64,000 nucleotides of DNA from CAZLMW01 sp964560875 (GTDB lineage Bacteria > Myxococcota_A > UBA9042), in assembly GCA_964560875.1 (NCBI GenBank), contig CAZLMW010000010.1:31305-95304 (forward strand), written 5' to 3'. Both the position numbers and the translations under genes were made by a program. The notes beneath the pieces are model-generated. The model was not told where the DNA came from and did not search any database. It saw only the letters and a program-made list of their open reading frames with translations. Of the stretch, positions 1 to 8,191 are shown piece after piece. Within the stretch, counting starts at the first letter, position 1. Each line of letters begins with the position of its first letter.

Positions 1-686
1 TGTTCACGATCCACAAGAAGTGGTTCTTCAAGTACGCCGCCGAGCTCGAGCGGCGCGGAATTCGCATCCCGTTTGAAACCATTACGCGCGAGGACCGCCT
101 CGACGAAAACATCATCGCACGGCTGGCGGACATGGGCTGTCGACGCATCTGGGTCGGGGCCGAAAGCGGCTCGCAACGCATCCTCGATCGGATGCAGCGC
201 AGCACGGACGCAGAGCGTGTGATCGCGATGGTGCGGCTGCTCCAAAAACACGGCATCGAAGCGGGCATGTTCATCATGTTGGGCTATGACGGCGAGGAGC
301 AGTCCGACCTCGAAGAGACGGTGCGGGTGCTCTCCGCGGCGGCGCCGGACATCTTCCTGACCACGGTCAGCTACCCGATCAAGGACACCGGCTATTTCGA
401 AGCCGTCCAGGACCGGGTCGTCGCGCACAAGTCGTGGGATGACGGCAGCGACCGCGATCTCAGCGTCATCGGCCGACATTCCGACGCGTTCTATCGGCAC
501 GCGACACGCTGGATGGTTGGCGAAGTGGGCTGGCGCACCGCCCTCAAGCGGGAAGGACTGGCCGCCGGCCGGTGGTCCGAGATCGCGCGGCACATGGCGA
601 ACTCCGCCCGCGGCAAGCTGGGCATGTGGATGCATGAGGGCGAACGCGAATCGGGATCTCCCACGTCGCCTGGCGGCGCGCGCTGA
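1..686 (+). CDS. B12-type radical SAM protein, C-terminal part (truncated by window start)
   Basis: The reading frame is already open at base 3, so the start and the CxxxCxxC cluster motif lie outside the window. The visible part carries the late radical SAM barrel signature GCRRIWVGAESGSQRILDRM, where a strand ending in GAESG contacts SAM, followed by a helix and a segment (GIEAGMFIMLGYDGEE) typical of cobalamin-binding-domain radical SAM enzymes of the BchE/methyltransferase type. The stop is immediately followed by the ATG of the next methyltransferase, and the downstream genes are glycosyltransferases. A role in modifying a cell-surface glycan or lipid is inferred from these neighbours. 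The substrate cannot be told from sequence. Confidence 0.8.
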   Translation, partial: FTIHKKWFFKYAAELERRGIRIPFETITREDRLDENIIARLADMGCRRIWVGAESGSQRILDRMQRSTDAERVIAMVRLLQKHGIEAGMFIMLGYDGEEQSDLEETVRVLSAAAPDIFLTTVSYPIKDTGYFEAVQDRVVAHKSWDDGSDRDLSVIGRHSDAFYRHATRWMVGEVGWRTALKREGLAAGRWSEIARHMANSARGKLGMWMHEGERESGSPTSPGGAR

Positions 687-1472
687 ATGACGACGCAGGC
701 ACCGTTCGATGCGGCGGCAGCGGGGTACGACGCGCAGTTTTCGGACTCGCGGCTGGGCCGAATGCTGCGCGACTCGGTGCGGAGGTTGCTGGGCGACTTC
801 GGGCCCGGTCAGCGCGTTCTCGAGATCGGTTGTGGCACCGGAGCCGACGCGGTGTGGCTCGCCGAGCGCGGCGTGGACGTCGTGGCGAGCGATCAAAGCC
901 CGGCGATGCTCGAAACGACGCGAAAGCGTGCAACGAAAGCCGGCGTGGACCTGCAAACCGCGGTCGTGGACATCGGCGCGCTGCCCGACGGGCTCGATAA
1001 CCGGCTGTTCGATGGCGTCATCAGCAACTTCGGCCCGCTCAATTGTGTCGCTGATCGCAAGCCACTCGCCCGTTGGCTGGCGGAGCGTTGTGCGCCCGGG
1101 GCCCGCCTCGTGCTCGTCGTCATGGGGCCGATTTGCCCGTGGGAGATAGGATGGTACGCGCTCGCTGGCGATCTGCGCTCGGCCACACGTCGCTTCCGAT
1201 CGGGCGGGATTGCTCACGCGGGTGGTGGCGGCGAGGTTCGCGTGTGGTACCCATCTCCACGCAAGCTAAGAGCCGAATTCGCCGAGTTCTTCGAGCCGAT
1301 TGGAACGCGTGGCGTTGGCGTCCTGCTGCCACCGTCAGATGCCGCGCACGTCGTCGACCGGGCGCCGCGGCTGTTCAACACGCTCGGTCGCATCGAGCGT
1401 CGAATCGATCGCCTGCCTGGCGTGCCATGGCTGGGTGACCACTACGTCCAGGTCTTCCTGCGCCGCCCGTGA
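687..1472 (+). CDS. class I SAM-dependent methyltransferase
   Basis: This 261-residue protein has the Rossmann methyltransferase motif I VLEIGCGTGAD near residue 45, an acidic residue after the second strand (VVASDQSP) and a motif-IV-like segment (FDGVISNFGPLNC). That pattern matches Methyltransf_11/25 small-molecule methyltransferases. The ATG directly follows the stop of the upstream radical SAM gene, and the stop overlaps the GTG of the next gene, so the four plus-strand genes from 1 to 4125 are very likely one operon. The acceptor is unknown; a sugar, lipid or secondary-metabolite intermediate is plausible from context. Confidence 0.85.
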   Translation: MTTQAPFDAAAAGYDAQFSDSRLGRMLRDSVRRLLGDFGPGQRVLEIGCGTGADAVWLAERGVDVVASDQSPAMLETTRKRATKAGVDLQTAVVDIGALPDGLDNRLFDGVISNFGPLNCVADRKPLARWLAERCAPGARLVLVVMGPICPWEIGWYALAGDLRSATRRFRSGGIAHAGGGGEVRVWYPSPRKLRAEFAEFFEPIGTRGVGVLLPPSDAAHVVDRAPRLFNTLGRIERRIDRLPGVPWLGDHYVQVFLRRP

Positions 1473-3010
1473 CCGTCGAGAAAACTGTCGATCGCCGCCC
1501 TCAGCGGAAGACCCGTGGCCGTCTCTCGACGCCCGAAGCGCTTGCCTGCTTCTCGGTCGCCTTGCTGATCCGCGTGGCCTTCGCGGCGCTGCACGACTTC
1601 GACGGGGCGTACGGCCAAGACGCGTGGGCGTACATCGAGCGCGCTTTTCGCCTGCGCGCGACAGGTTTCGCGCTGCAGCCGTTCGATCCCGGCTACACGC
1701 TCCCGGTGCTGTTTGCATTCATGATTGCGTCGATGATGGCGGTCGTGGGGCCGGTCGTCGGGGCGGGACAGGCGGTCGCGATCGTGGCTGGCTCGCTCAC
1801 GGCGCCGATCATGGCGGCCCTGACTCGCGCGCTGTTTCCCCGAGCGCACCGCAGCGCAGCCTGGATCGCGGCCGGCCTGGTGGCTTTTTCCGGTCAGCAC
1901 GTCACCTGGTCTATCGCGGCCATGAGCGATGCGCCCGCCGCGCTTTTTGTCGCCGTGAGCATGCTGGCCCTCGCACGTGCCCAACGGCCCGAGACTTTCG
2001 GCCGCTGGATGGTGCTCGCCGGACTTGCCCTCGGAGTCGCCTGGTCGACGCGGTGGTCTTACGTCGCAGTGGCGCCCGCTTTCGCCGCCGCGTGGATCAT
2101 CGCAGCGCGTGCCGTCAATGCGCTTGCTCCGGGCCATTATCGCCGCGCTGGCCTCGCCGTCTTGGCCGGGATCGTCGCCTGCCTTCCGCAGCTGATCATC
2201 ACACTGCGCCACCCCAAGGGCCTTGGAATCGGATGGTCAGGCGACTGGAGCCCTCTGAATTTTGTTGTCCGATCGTTCTATTTTGCAGAGGGCCAATACG
2301 ACTACACATTGCCCATGGGCGTGTACTACGCGCTGCCCGCCATTCATCCGGGTTGGATGTCGCCGGTGGTGGGGCTGTGCGGGATCTGGGGGCTGCACTC
2401 GGTGTGGAAGAAGCGCGCGATGGTGCGCGACCAAGTCGCCCTTGCCCTCTGCGCAGGTGGCGCGGCGTGTTCGTGGCTGATGCTCGCTGGGATGCCCCAT
2501 CAGAACTTTCGGTATGGCATGCAGATCTGGCTGCCGCTGGTGCCGCTGGTGGCGTTGGGCGTGTCGAGGATCGGCAAGCTCACGGCCGGCAAGCGGCGGC
2601 TGGCTTTGGTCGGCGTCGGTCTGTCGTGCTGCGTGCTGCTGGTCTGGACGGTTCGCTCCCCGGCGCAGCTTGTCGCCATCGCGCATGGCCATCGGGACGC
2701 TGCGCTCGCGCTCACGAAGGATTTGCCGGCCGACGCGCGAATTTGGGCGCTGGGCCCCACCGCAACCCTGCAGAACCGGACCGCCCGCGATGTGGTGGAG
2801 CTGTTTCGTCGCAAACCGTCCGACGTGGCCAACGCGCTGGCGAGCCCGCGGCCGCTGTACACGTTGTTCGATCCGGCGGCGGCAGCGCGGTGGCGCCATG
2901 GCGATCTGCCTCGTACGCTCGCGGCGTTGCAGCGCAGCCGTGTGGATGACATCGCGGTCAACCCGCCGTGGACGCTGCGCCGGTACACGCCGCCCCGGTC
3001 GAACCGATGA
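1469..3010 (+). CDS. multi-pass membrane glycosyltransferase (GT39/ArnT-like)
   Basis: This 513-residue protein has a basic cytoplasmic N-terminus (about residues 1-22) followed by roughly ten hydrophobic segments. The first external loop holds GQDAWAYIERAF, which fits the catalytic acidic loop of GT-C glycosyltransferases (DxxxY-like), and it is followed by PFDPGYTLPVLF. Such enzymes move a sugar from a polyprenyl-phosphate donor to lipid, glycan or protein on the outer face of the inner membrane. The GTG start is chosen because it forms a GTGA overlap with the methyltransferase stop. The stop in turn overlaps the ATG of the GT4 gene. The acceptor is unknown. Confidence 0.75.
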   Translation: MTVEKTVDRRPQRKTRGRLSTPEALACFSVALLIRVAFAALHDFDGAYGQDAWAYIERAFRLRATGFALQPFDPGYTLPVLFAFMIASMMAVVGPVVGAGQAVAIVAGSLTAPIMAALTRALFPRAHRSAAWIAAGLVAFSGQHVTWSIAAMSDAPAALFVAVSMLALARAQRPETFGRWMVLAGLALGVAWSTRWSYVAVAPAFAAAWIIAARAVNALAPGHYRRAGLAVLAGIVACLPQLIITLRHPKGLGIGWSGDWSPLNFVVRSFYFAEGQYDYTLPMGVYYALPAIHPGWMSPVVGLCGIWGLHSVWKKRAMVRDQVALALCAGGAACSWLMLAGMPHQNFRYGMQIWLPLVPLVALGVSRIGKLTAGKRRLALVGVGLSCCVLLVWTVRSPAQLVAIAHGHRDAALALTKDLPADARIWALGPTATLQNRTARDVVELFRRKPSDVANALASPRPLYTLFDPAAAARWRHGDLPRTLAALQRSRVDDIAVNPPWTLRRYTPPRSNR

Positions 3011-4125
3011 CTCACGAATCGCTGGTGTTGGTGGTGCCCGGCTACGCGTCGCCGGCCGATCCGGACTGCGTTCCGGCGTTACGCGGACTCGTGCGTCACC
3101 TGGCACACGATTGGCAGGTGACCGTCGTCGCCCTTCGCTACCCGTACCATCGGCACGCCTATGAATTCGACGGAGCTCACGTCGTTCCGCTCGCCGGCGA
3201 ATTCGCGCGGGGCTGTGAGCGACTACGGTTCATCGGGCGTGCAGTCCGGCGTCTGCAAGAGGTCGTTAGGAGCCAAACGACCTTTTGCATCCACGCGTTG
3301 TGGGCTGATGAACCCGGGTTTGTTGGTGCTCTCGTCGCGCGCCACGTCGACGTGCCGTTGGTGCTCTCGTTCGCTGGCGGCGAGCTGGCCGACGTGCCCG
3401 AGGCTCACTACGGCGGGCGGCGCCAGGCCCTTTCACCGCTGCTCGTCGGCACAGCACTGCGCGGCGCTGCGGCAATCACCGCGGGTTCGCAGCACCAGGC
3501 CGCTGCGGTAGCAGAACTGTCGGCTCGACTGCGTATCTCGACCGGTATCGACGTGGCGCCCCTTGGTGTCGACCTCGCACAATTTCAGCGAGCGGGGCAA
3601 GGTCGCGACCTCGGCCGTGGAAGGCATGTCGTCGTGGTCGCAGCGAACGCCCGCGTGAAAGGCCATCTGGAGCTACTTCGAGCGTGGCCCGAGGTCTTGC
3701 GACGGCACCCAAACACGACGCTCCATCTTGTGGGAGCCCGCACCGAACAGCTGCCAAGCGCTCCCTCGGTGGTCGCCCACGGCCATGTCGCACACGACGA
3801 AATCCCGGAGTTGCTCCGCGGTTGCGATTTGTGGGTGCAGGCGTCGCTGCACGAGAGCCAATCCGTCGCCCTTTTTGAGGCGGTCGCCTGCGGTGTCCCG
3901 GTCGCCGGCACGCGGGTCGGGTGGCTGGCCGACTACGACGACGCGGTCGCCTCATGCGCTCCGGGCGATGTTGCCGGCCTGGCCAACGCCGTCGGACGCG
4001 GGCTCTCCGTCATCCGAGATCGCGACACGCCTCGGCCCTCGCAAGCAATCGTCGAGGCGATGGGCCACCGTGCCGCCGCCCAACGCTTCAGCGCCATCTA
4101 CCGCCGAGCCCGACGCCGGCCATGA
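3007..4125 (+). CDS. GT4-family glycosyltransferase
   Basis: This is a 372-residue GT-B glycosyltransferase. The N-terminal half resembles the acceptor-binding Rossmann domain (Glyco_transf_4). The C-terminal half has the nucleotide-sugar-binding pattern, including the E-x7-E motif in HESQSVALFEAVACGVP, where the glutamates contact the donor. An ATG at 3007 forms a perfect ATGA overlap with the preceding stop. An in-frame ATG at 2968 would overlap the preceding gene by about 40 bases and is less likely. The 3' end overlaps the 3' end of the convergent O-antigen-ligase-like gene by 38 bases. Likely a step of cell-surface polysaccharide assembly. Confidence 0.85.
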   Translation: MTHESLVLVVPGYASPADPDCVPALRGLVRHLAHDWQVTVVALRYPYHRHAYEFDGAHVVPLAGEFARGCERLRFIGRAVRRLQEVVRSQTTFCIHALWADEPGFVGALVARHVDVPLVLSFAGGELADVPEAHYGGRRQALSPLLVGTALRGAAAITAGSQHQAAAVAELSARLRISTGIDVAPLGVDLAQFQRAGQGRDLGRGRHVVVVAANARVKGHLELLRAWPEVLRRHPNTTLHLVGARTEQLPSAPSVVAHGHVAHDEIPELLRGCDLWVQASLHESQSVALFEAVACGVPVAGTRVGWLADYDDAVASCAPGDVAGLANAVGRGLSVIRDRDTPRPSQAIVEAMGHRAAAQRFSAIYRRARRRP

Positions 4126-5881
4126 CCGCAAACAAGCCCGCGTTGGCGTAGAAAAACAGCGGCGCGTCCACAAGTCCGTGCACCGAAAAGGCCGCGATAG
4201 CGCCGACTGCCGCCAGGGACGCGGCGGCGGTATCGCTGATTTGCGCCGAATCGGTCGATGTGGCCGATGTGGCCGATGTGGCCGATGTGGCCGATGTGGT
4301 CGATGTGGTCGATGTGGCCTCGACGAGAACACGCCAGGCTCCGGCCGCCGCGAGCAAGACGAGCGTGAGCCACGCCAACAGCGCATCAAGGCCGGCACCG
4401 ACCGCGATCTCGAGATACAGGTTGTTGGTGTGGGTGCGCGCGTCGTGGCGCCGTTCGGGCAGCGAGGCCCCCCACCTGAGACGGAAGGTGTTGTAGCCCT
4501 GACCCAGCAGCGGGCTGGACACGATCATGGCGGCGGCTGCACGCCAAAGGTCGCTGCGCGCGGCTTCGCGGCCATGATTCGGCGAGCCGGTCTGAGCCCG
4601 CGCGGCGAGCACGGCGCGGCGGGTCTGCTCGTCGTCGATGACGGCATCGGGATGACTCGTTTCCAGGCCGGTGCGAGGCGGGGCGTTCGCTCCGAGCGGG
4701 ATTTTGATCCGGGTGATGGCCGGCACGACCCCGAGCGCCGAAAAGTCCGCGTAGCCGCGATGGTGCAGGTCGATCACAAGCCGATAGGGCCCTGGCTTGA
4801 CCGGCGCGACGACAGGAATCTCCAAGCGTATCGTCTCACCGGTCGCGATGGGGCGGGGCAGCGGGGTCCAGCCCTTGTGCACCGCAACGACGGCAGCCGT
4901 GTCGGCGGCGACCATGTGCCACGTGAGCCCGACTGGATCCGTCCCGCGCGCGCGCCAGGTGAGGTCGCCGCGATTGGTGACGTTGACGGGAACGGACAGC
5001 CGCTGCCCAGGCTCGAGGTTGAGCTGCGACGGCACGTCGTAGCTGGCGGCGTACGCCGTTGTACTCGACAAGCCCCACCGACTTGCCAGGCCGTCGCCAA
5101 CGGCGAACGCGGCGCATACACCGAGCCCGGCGACGATCGCCGTTCGCGCGATAGAGGCCCGCATGCTGGTCCCAAGAGCCGCCACCACGGCGACGGCAAC
5201 CCATCCGGCGACCAGCCCGCCGCGACTCTGCGTCAGCGCAAGTGCCGCTGCGATGGTGAACACGGCGCCGAAGGCTGCGACCTTGGTTGCTGCGCTGCGA
5301 TGACGGCGCGTGGCAAGGACGACCGCGACGGGGAGCGCGCCCGCGAAATAGCCAGCAGCCAGGTTGGCGTGGGCAAAAGTCGCGGTGAGTCGACGGCCGC
5401 CCGCCGCGATCGACGCCTTGGGCCGATAGATCGCCAACAGGCCTTCGACCACGTCCGACTGGCCGAGCACCTCCCAACCGCCAAGCAACGCGGCGACCAC
5501 GGCGCCAACGACCACCGACCCCATGATCCGACCGGCCCCACGAACCTGCCCGGCGACATCGGCGGCGGCCGGAATGAGCGCCAGCACGACACCCAAACGC
5601 AACGTTGCTTTGAGCGCCGCTGCTTCATGGGGGGAGGCGAACGCGGCGGCGATCAGGCCCTTGCCAAGCAGGTAGGCGAGCGCTGCAAGGATCGGCCACT
5701 GGCGCCGATCCCAAAGGTTGATCGCGCGCGGCACATGGGCGAAAGCTACGGCCAGCAGACCGAACTCCCCGACCGTCAAATCCAGGCCGCCAAGGGAAAC
5801 CACCGCGACGGGCGGATCGAAAGGCAGCAGCGCCACGGTGAGCAGCAGGAGCACATCGCGAGCGGCGGTCCACCGTTGCAC
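4088..5881 (-). CDS. O-antigen ligase/polymerase-like membrane protein with an extracytoplasmic beta domain
   Basis: The protein has 597 residues. The N-terminal ~290 residues are many hydrophobic helices with the Wzy_C/WaaL-type signature FAHANLAAGYFAGALP and the arginine-bearing LTQSRGGLVAG. Residues ~300-400 are a hydrophilic beta-rich insert (PGQRLSVPVNVTNRGDLTW, a CARDB/Ig-like adhesion pattern). The C-terminal part has the second conserved loop GQGYNTFRLRW and THTNNLYLEI, where such enzymes keep a functional histidine. A run of seven Ala/Thr-Thr-Ser triplets lies between the last helices. The GTG start has AGGAG six bases upstream. It likely joins or ligates undecaprenyl-linked glycans; polymerase versus ligase cannot be decided. 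Confidence 0.75.
   Translation of the reverse strand: MQRWTAARDVLLLLTVALLPFDPPVAVVSLGGLDLTVGEFGLLAVAFAHVPRAINLWDRRQWPILAALAYLLGKGLIAAAFASPHEAAALKATLRLGVVLALIPAAADVAGQVRGAGRIMGSVVVGAVVAALLGGWEVLGQSDVVEGLLAIYRPKASIAAGGRRLTATFAHANLAAGYFAGALPVAVVLATRRHRSAATKVAAFGAVFTIAAALALTQSRGGLVAGWVAVAVVAALGTSMRASIARTAIVAGLGVCAAFAVGDGLASRWGLSSTTAYAASYDVPSQLNLEPGQRLSVPVNVTNRGDLTWRARGTDPVGLTWHMVAADTAAVVAVHKGWTPLPRPIATGETIRLEIPVVAPVKPGPYRLVIDLHHRGYADFSALGVVPAITRIKIPLGANAPPRTGLETSHPDAVIDDEQTRRAVLAARAQTGSPNHGREAARSDLWRAAAAMIVSSPLLGQGYNTFRLRWGASLPERRHDARTHTNNLYLEIAVGAGLDALLAWLTLVLLAAAGAWRVLVEATSTTSTTSATSATSATSATSTDSAQISDTAAASLAAVGAIAAFSVHGLVDAPLFFYANAGLFAVMAGVGLGGRWR
4257..4319. repeat. 9-bp coding tandem repeat (seven units)
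   Basis: The plus strand reads tggccgatg repeated with c/t variation at one position. Read on the minus strand it gives seven (A/T)TS triplets in the O-antigen-ligase-like protein. The unit is a multiple of three, so copy-number change would keep the frame. It falls in a loop between the late membrane helices, so length variation should be tolerated. Confidence 0.9.
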
Positions 5882-6088
5882 GCTGGCTCCTGGTCATGCG
5901 GGTGAGCGGACGGTTCCCGCGACGTTGCGTCCCGCCAAATGATGCACAGTTTACAGGCGCACAGTTACCCCGCGCGGGCAGATAAGGTGCCGGTACCGTG
6001 TTGGAGACCGAGTCTTGCCGCTGTCTTCGCACGCGGTGAATCGTCGCCCGGAACGATGTATGGTGCCTGTCCGCCGTGGAGCGCCGCC
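5882..6088. promoter_or_regulatory. divergent intergenic region
   Basis: This stretch separates the minus-strand membrane glycan enzyme from the plus-strand lectin lipoprotein, so it should hold both promoters. Two near-identical copies of gcacagtt(t)ac lie 17 bases apart around 5943-5967 and could be a binding site. No confident -35/-10 pair was recognised. A GGAG seven bases before GTG 6089 decides the plus-strand start. Confidence 0.4.
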
Positions 6089-8176
6089 GTGTCCGATCGA
6101 CCAGACCAGCATCGCCCCCGAAACCGCTTGGCTGTGATCGCGTGGTGCGCCGTCTACATGGCGTGGGTCTTGCCGGCCTGCTCCGACGAGCTTGTCGAAA
6201 AGCCCAAGGCAGAAGACGCCGTCGGCGATGCCGCAACCGACATCGGTGAGCTGCCCGATTCGCAAGCCGCCGGGGACGCAGGAACCGCCGCGGATGATGG
6301 CGGCGCCGCAGATAGCAACGACGCCGCAGACCTTCCCGATGGTGTGACGCCCCCCGGCTGCCCGGCCGGACCGTTCTGCCCGTGCGAGAACGACAAGCAG
6401 TGCGACGACGGTGATCCGTGCACCGACACAAACAAGTGCATCCTCGGCAAATGCGGCACCCCGGCGATGACGAATTGCGACGACGGCAACGGCTGCACGG
6501 CCGATGTGTGTCTGCCCGCGAAAGGCTGCACATCGACGGTCGACGACAAGGGGCCCTGCTCCGACGGCGACCTGTGCACCATCGTCGACGTCTGCGACAA
6601 CGGCACGTGCAAGGGGACCAAGAAGCGCAACTGCAACGACGGAAACGTGTGCACAACCGACAAGTGCCTGCACTCACAGGGCTGCTTCTTTGTGCAAAAC
6701 AATGTCGAATGCCGCAAAGCCAACAAGTGCACCAAGCCCGCGCACTGCTCGTTCGGCGCGTGCCCGGCCAACCAGTTCTTGCCCTGCGACGACAACAACG
6801 GCTGCACGACCGATTTCTGCACACCCGAGGACGGGTGTGAGTCGCTGCCACTGCCCAATGCGTCCACGGCTTGCGACGGCGAGATCAAGTGGGGCCGCTG
6901 CCTCAAGGCGTTCAAGAAGAAGGGCACCTGGCGACAGGCACGGAAGCAATGCCAGGCGTGGGGCGGCGAGCTCGCCAGCGTCGACGACAAATACGACAAC
7001 GCGGCCGTACGCGGGCAAGCGGACAAGGCGTGCGGAAAGATCGGCGCGTGGATCGGCCTGACCGACGGCGCGCGCGAGTGGACGTGGCAATGGACGGACC
7101 GGGCGCGCTACGGATACCGCGCATGGAACAAAGGCGAGCCGAACAACGCAGGCAACGAGGACTACGTCGAGATCATCCCGGGCGGCGGCTGGAACGACCT
7201 CGGCGCCAAGACGGTGCTCGGCTGTTTCGTGTGCGCGCGCAGGCTCGAGAGCCCGTGCAACGACGGCGATGCATGTACCGCTGAATCCGCCTGTGATCTC
7301 GGCAAGTGCGCCACCGCGACCGAGGCGACCGACTGCGACGACCTCAACCCATGCACGACCGATAGCTGCCACACGAAGAACGGCTGCCAGCATAAGTCGA
7401 TCAAAGACGGGTCAACATGCAGCAAGGGCACGTGCACCAAGGGCGTCTGCCACTGGCCGAAAAACGCTGTGTTCACGTCGTGCCAGGCCGCGTTGGCCAA
7501 GGACAAGTCGCTGCAGTCCGGTGTTTACACGCTGCTGGGGACCGATTCCGCCGGCAAAGCGACGACGTATCCGACCTGGTGCGAAATGGGCGGCCAATGG
7601 GGCGGCGGCTGGACGCTGGCGATGCAGATCGACGGCCGCAAGACGACCCTCAACTGGGGCAGCAAGCTGTGGACCGACAAGAAGACCCACAACGCGGACA
7701 AGGCGCCGTGGGTCGGGATGGATGCAAAGCTCGCGAGCTGGTGGAACGTGCCTGCGACCGAAGTGCTGGTCGTCGCCCAGACCGGCAAACAAATTAGATT
7801 CCTTACGATTCCACTCAAGGGAACCAAACCCAACGTATTGGGCAAGACACTGCACGCCATCTTGAGCCCCGGAAAGCTGGTCGCGACAGCGGTTGGCTAC
7901 AAGCAGTGGAAGGCGCTGATTCCCGGCGGATCGCTGCAGAGCCACTGTCACGTGCAGGGCTTCAACGCCTTTGTCAACGGCGCGGGCCGGGCCCGGATCG
8001 GCATCATCGGGAACAACGAAAACGACTGTAACTCGCCGGATTCATGGCTGGGACTGGGCGGTTACGAGAAGATGTGCGGCAACGGCCCGGTCAAGTCAGC
8101 GGGCAATATCGCGTGCTATTGGCCCGAAAACGGCACCCGCCGCACGCCAGTATTCGCCTGGGTGTTCGTTCGTTAG
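6089..8176 (+). CDS. secreted lipoprotein with DDGxxCT repeats, C-type lectin domain and fibrinogen-like domain
   Basis: The protein has 695 residues from GTG 6089 (GGAG seven bases upstream). In-frame ATGs at 6056 and 5939 lack such a site. A basic start, a hydrophobic segment and WVLPAC suggest lipidation at Cys31. Residues 32-90 are an acidic Ala/Asp linker. Residues 91-265 are cysteine-rich DDGxxCT repeats. Residues ~266-385 form a C-type lectin domain with EPNN (350-353) and WND (368-370), the calcium/sugar-binding motifs; EPN usually means mannose-type specificity. A further cysteine repeat block covers 390-455. Residues 461-695 resemble the fibrinogen C-terminal/intelectin fold (WCEMGGQWGGGWTL). 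A surface glycan-binding or adhesion role is likely. Confidence 0.85.
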   Translation: MSDRPDQHRPRNRLAVIAWCAVYMAWVLPACSDELVEKPKAEDAVGDAATDIGELPDSQAAGDAGTAADDGGAADSNDAADLPDGVTPPGCPAGPFCPCENDKQCDDGDPCTDTNKCILGKCGTPAMTNCDDGNGCTADVCLPAKGCTSTVDDKGPCSDGDLCTIVDVCDNGTCKGTKKRNCNDGNVCTTDKCLHSQGCFFVQNNVECRKANKCTKPAHCSFGACPANQFLPCDDNNGCTTDFCTPEDGCESLPLPNASTACDGEIKWGRCLKAFKKKGTWRQARKQCQAWGGELASVDDKYDNAAVRGQADKACGKIGAWIGLTDGAREWTWQWTDRARYGYRAWNKGEPNNAGNEDYVEIIPGGGWNDLGAKTVLGCFVCARRLESPCNDGDACTAESACDLGKCATATEATDCDDLNPCTTDSCHTKNGCQHKSIKDGSTCSKGTCTKGVCHWPKNAVFTSCQAALAKDKSLQSGVYTLLGTDSAGKATTYPTWCEMGGQWGGGWTLAMQIDGRKTTLNWGSKLWTDKKTHNADKAPWVGMDAKLASWWNVPATEVLVVAQTGKQIRFLTIPLKGTKPNVLGKTLHAILSPGKLVATAVGYKQWKALIPGGSLQSHCHVQGFNAFVNGAGRARIGIIGNNENDCNSPDSWLGLGGYEKMCGNGPVKSAGNIACYWPENGTRRTPVFAWVFVR

Positions 8177-8191
8177 CCCGTTTCAGGCCGA

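Noticed and set aside
3728..5905. 725-codon plus-strand open frame
   Set aside because: It is antisense to the O-antigen-ligase-like gene and the end of the GT4 gene. Its translation is Arg/Gly/Asp-rich with no domain, typical of high-GC shadow frames.
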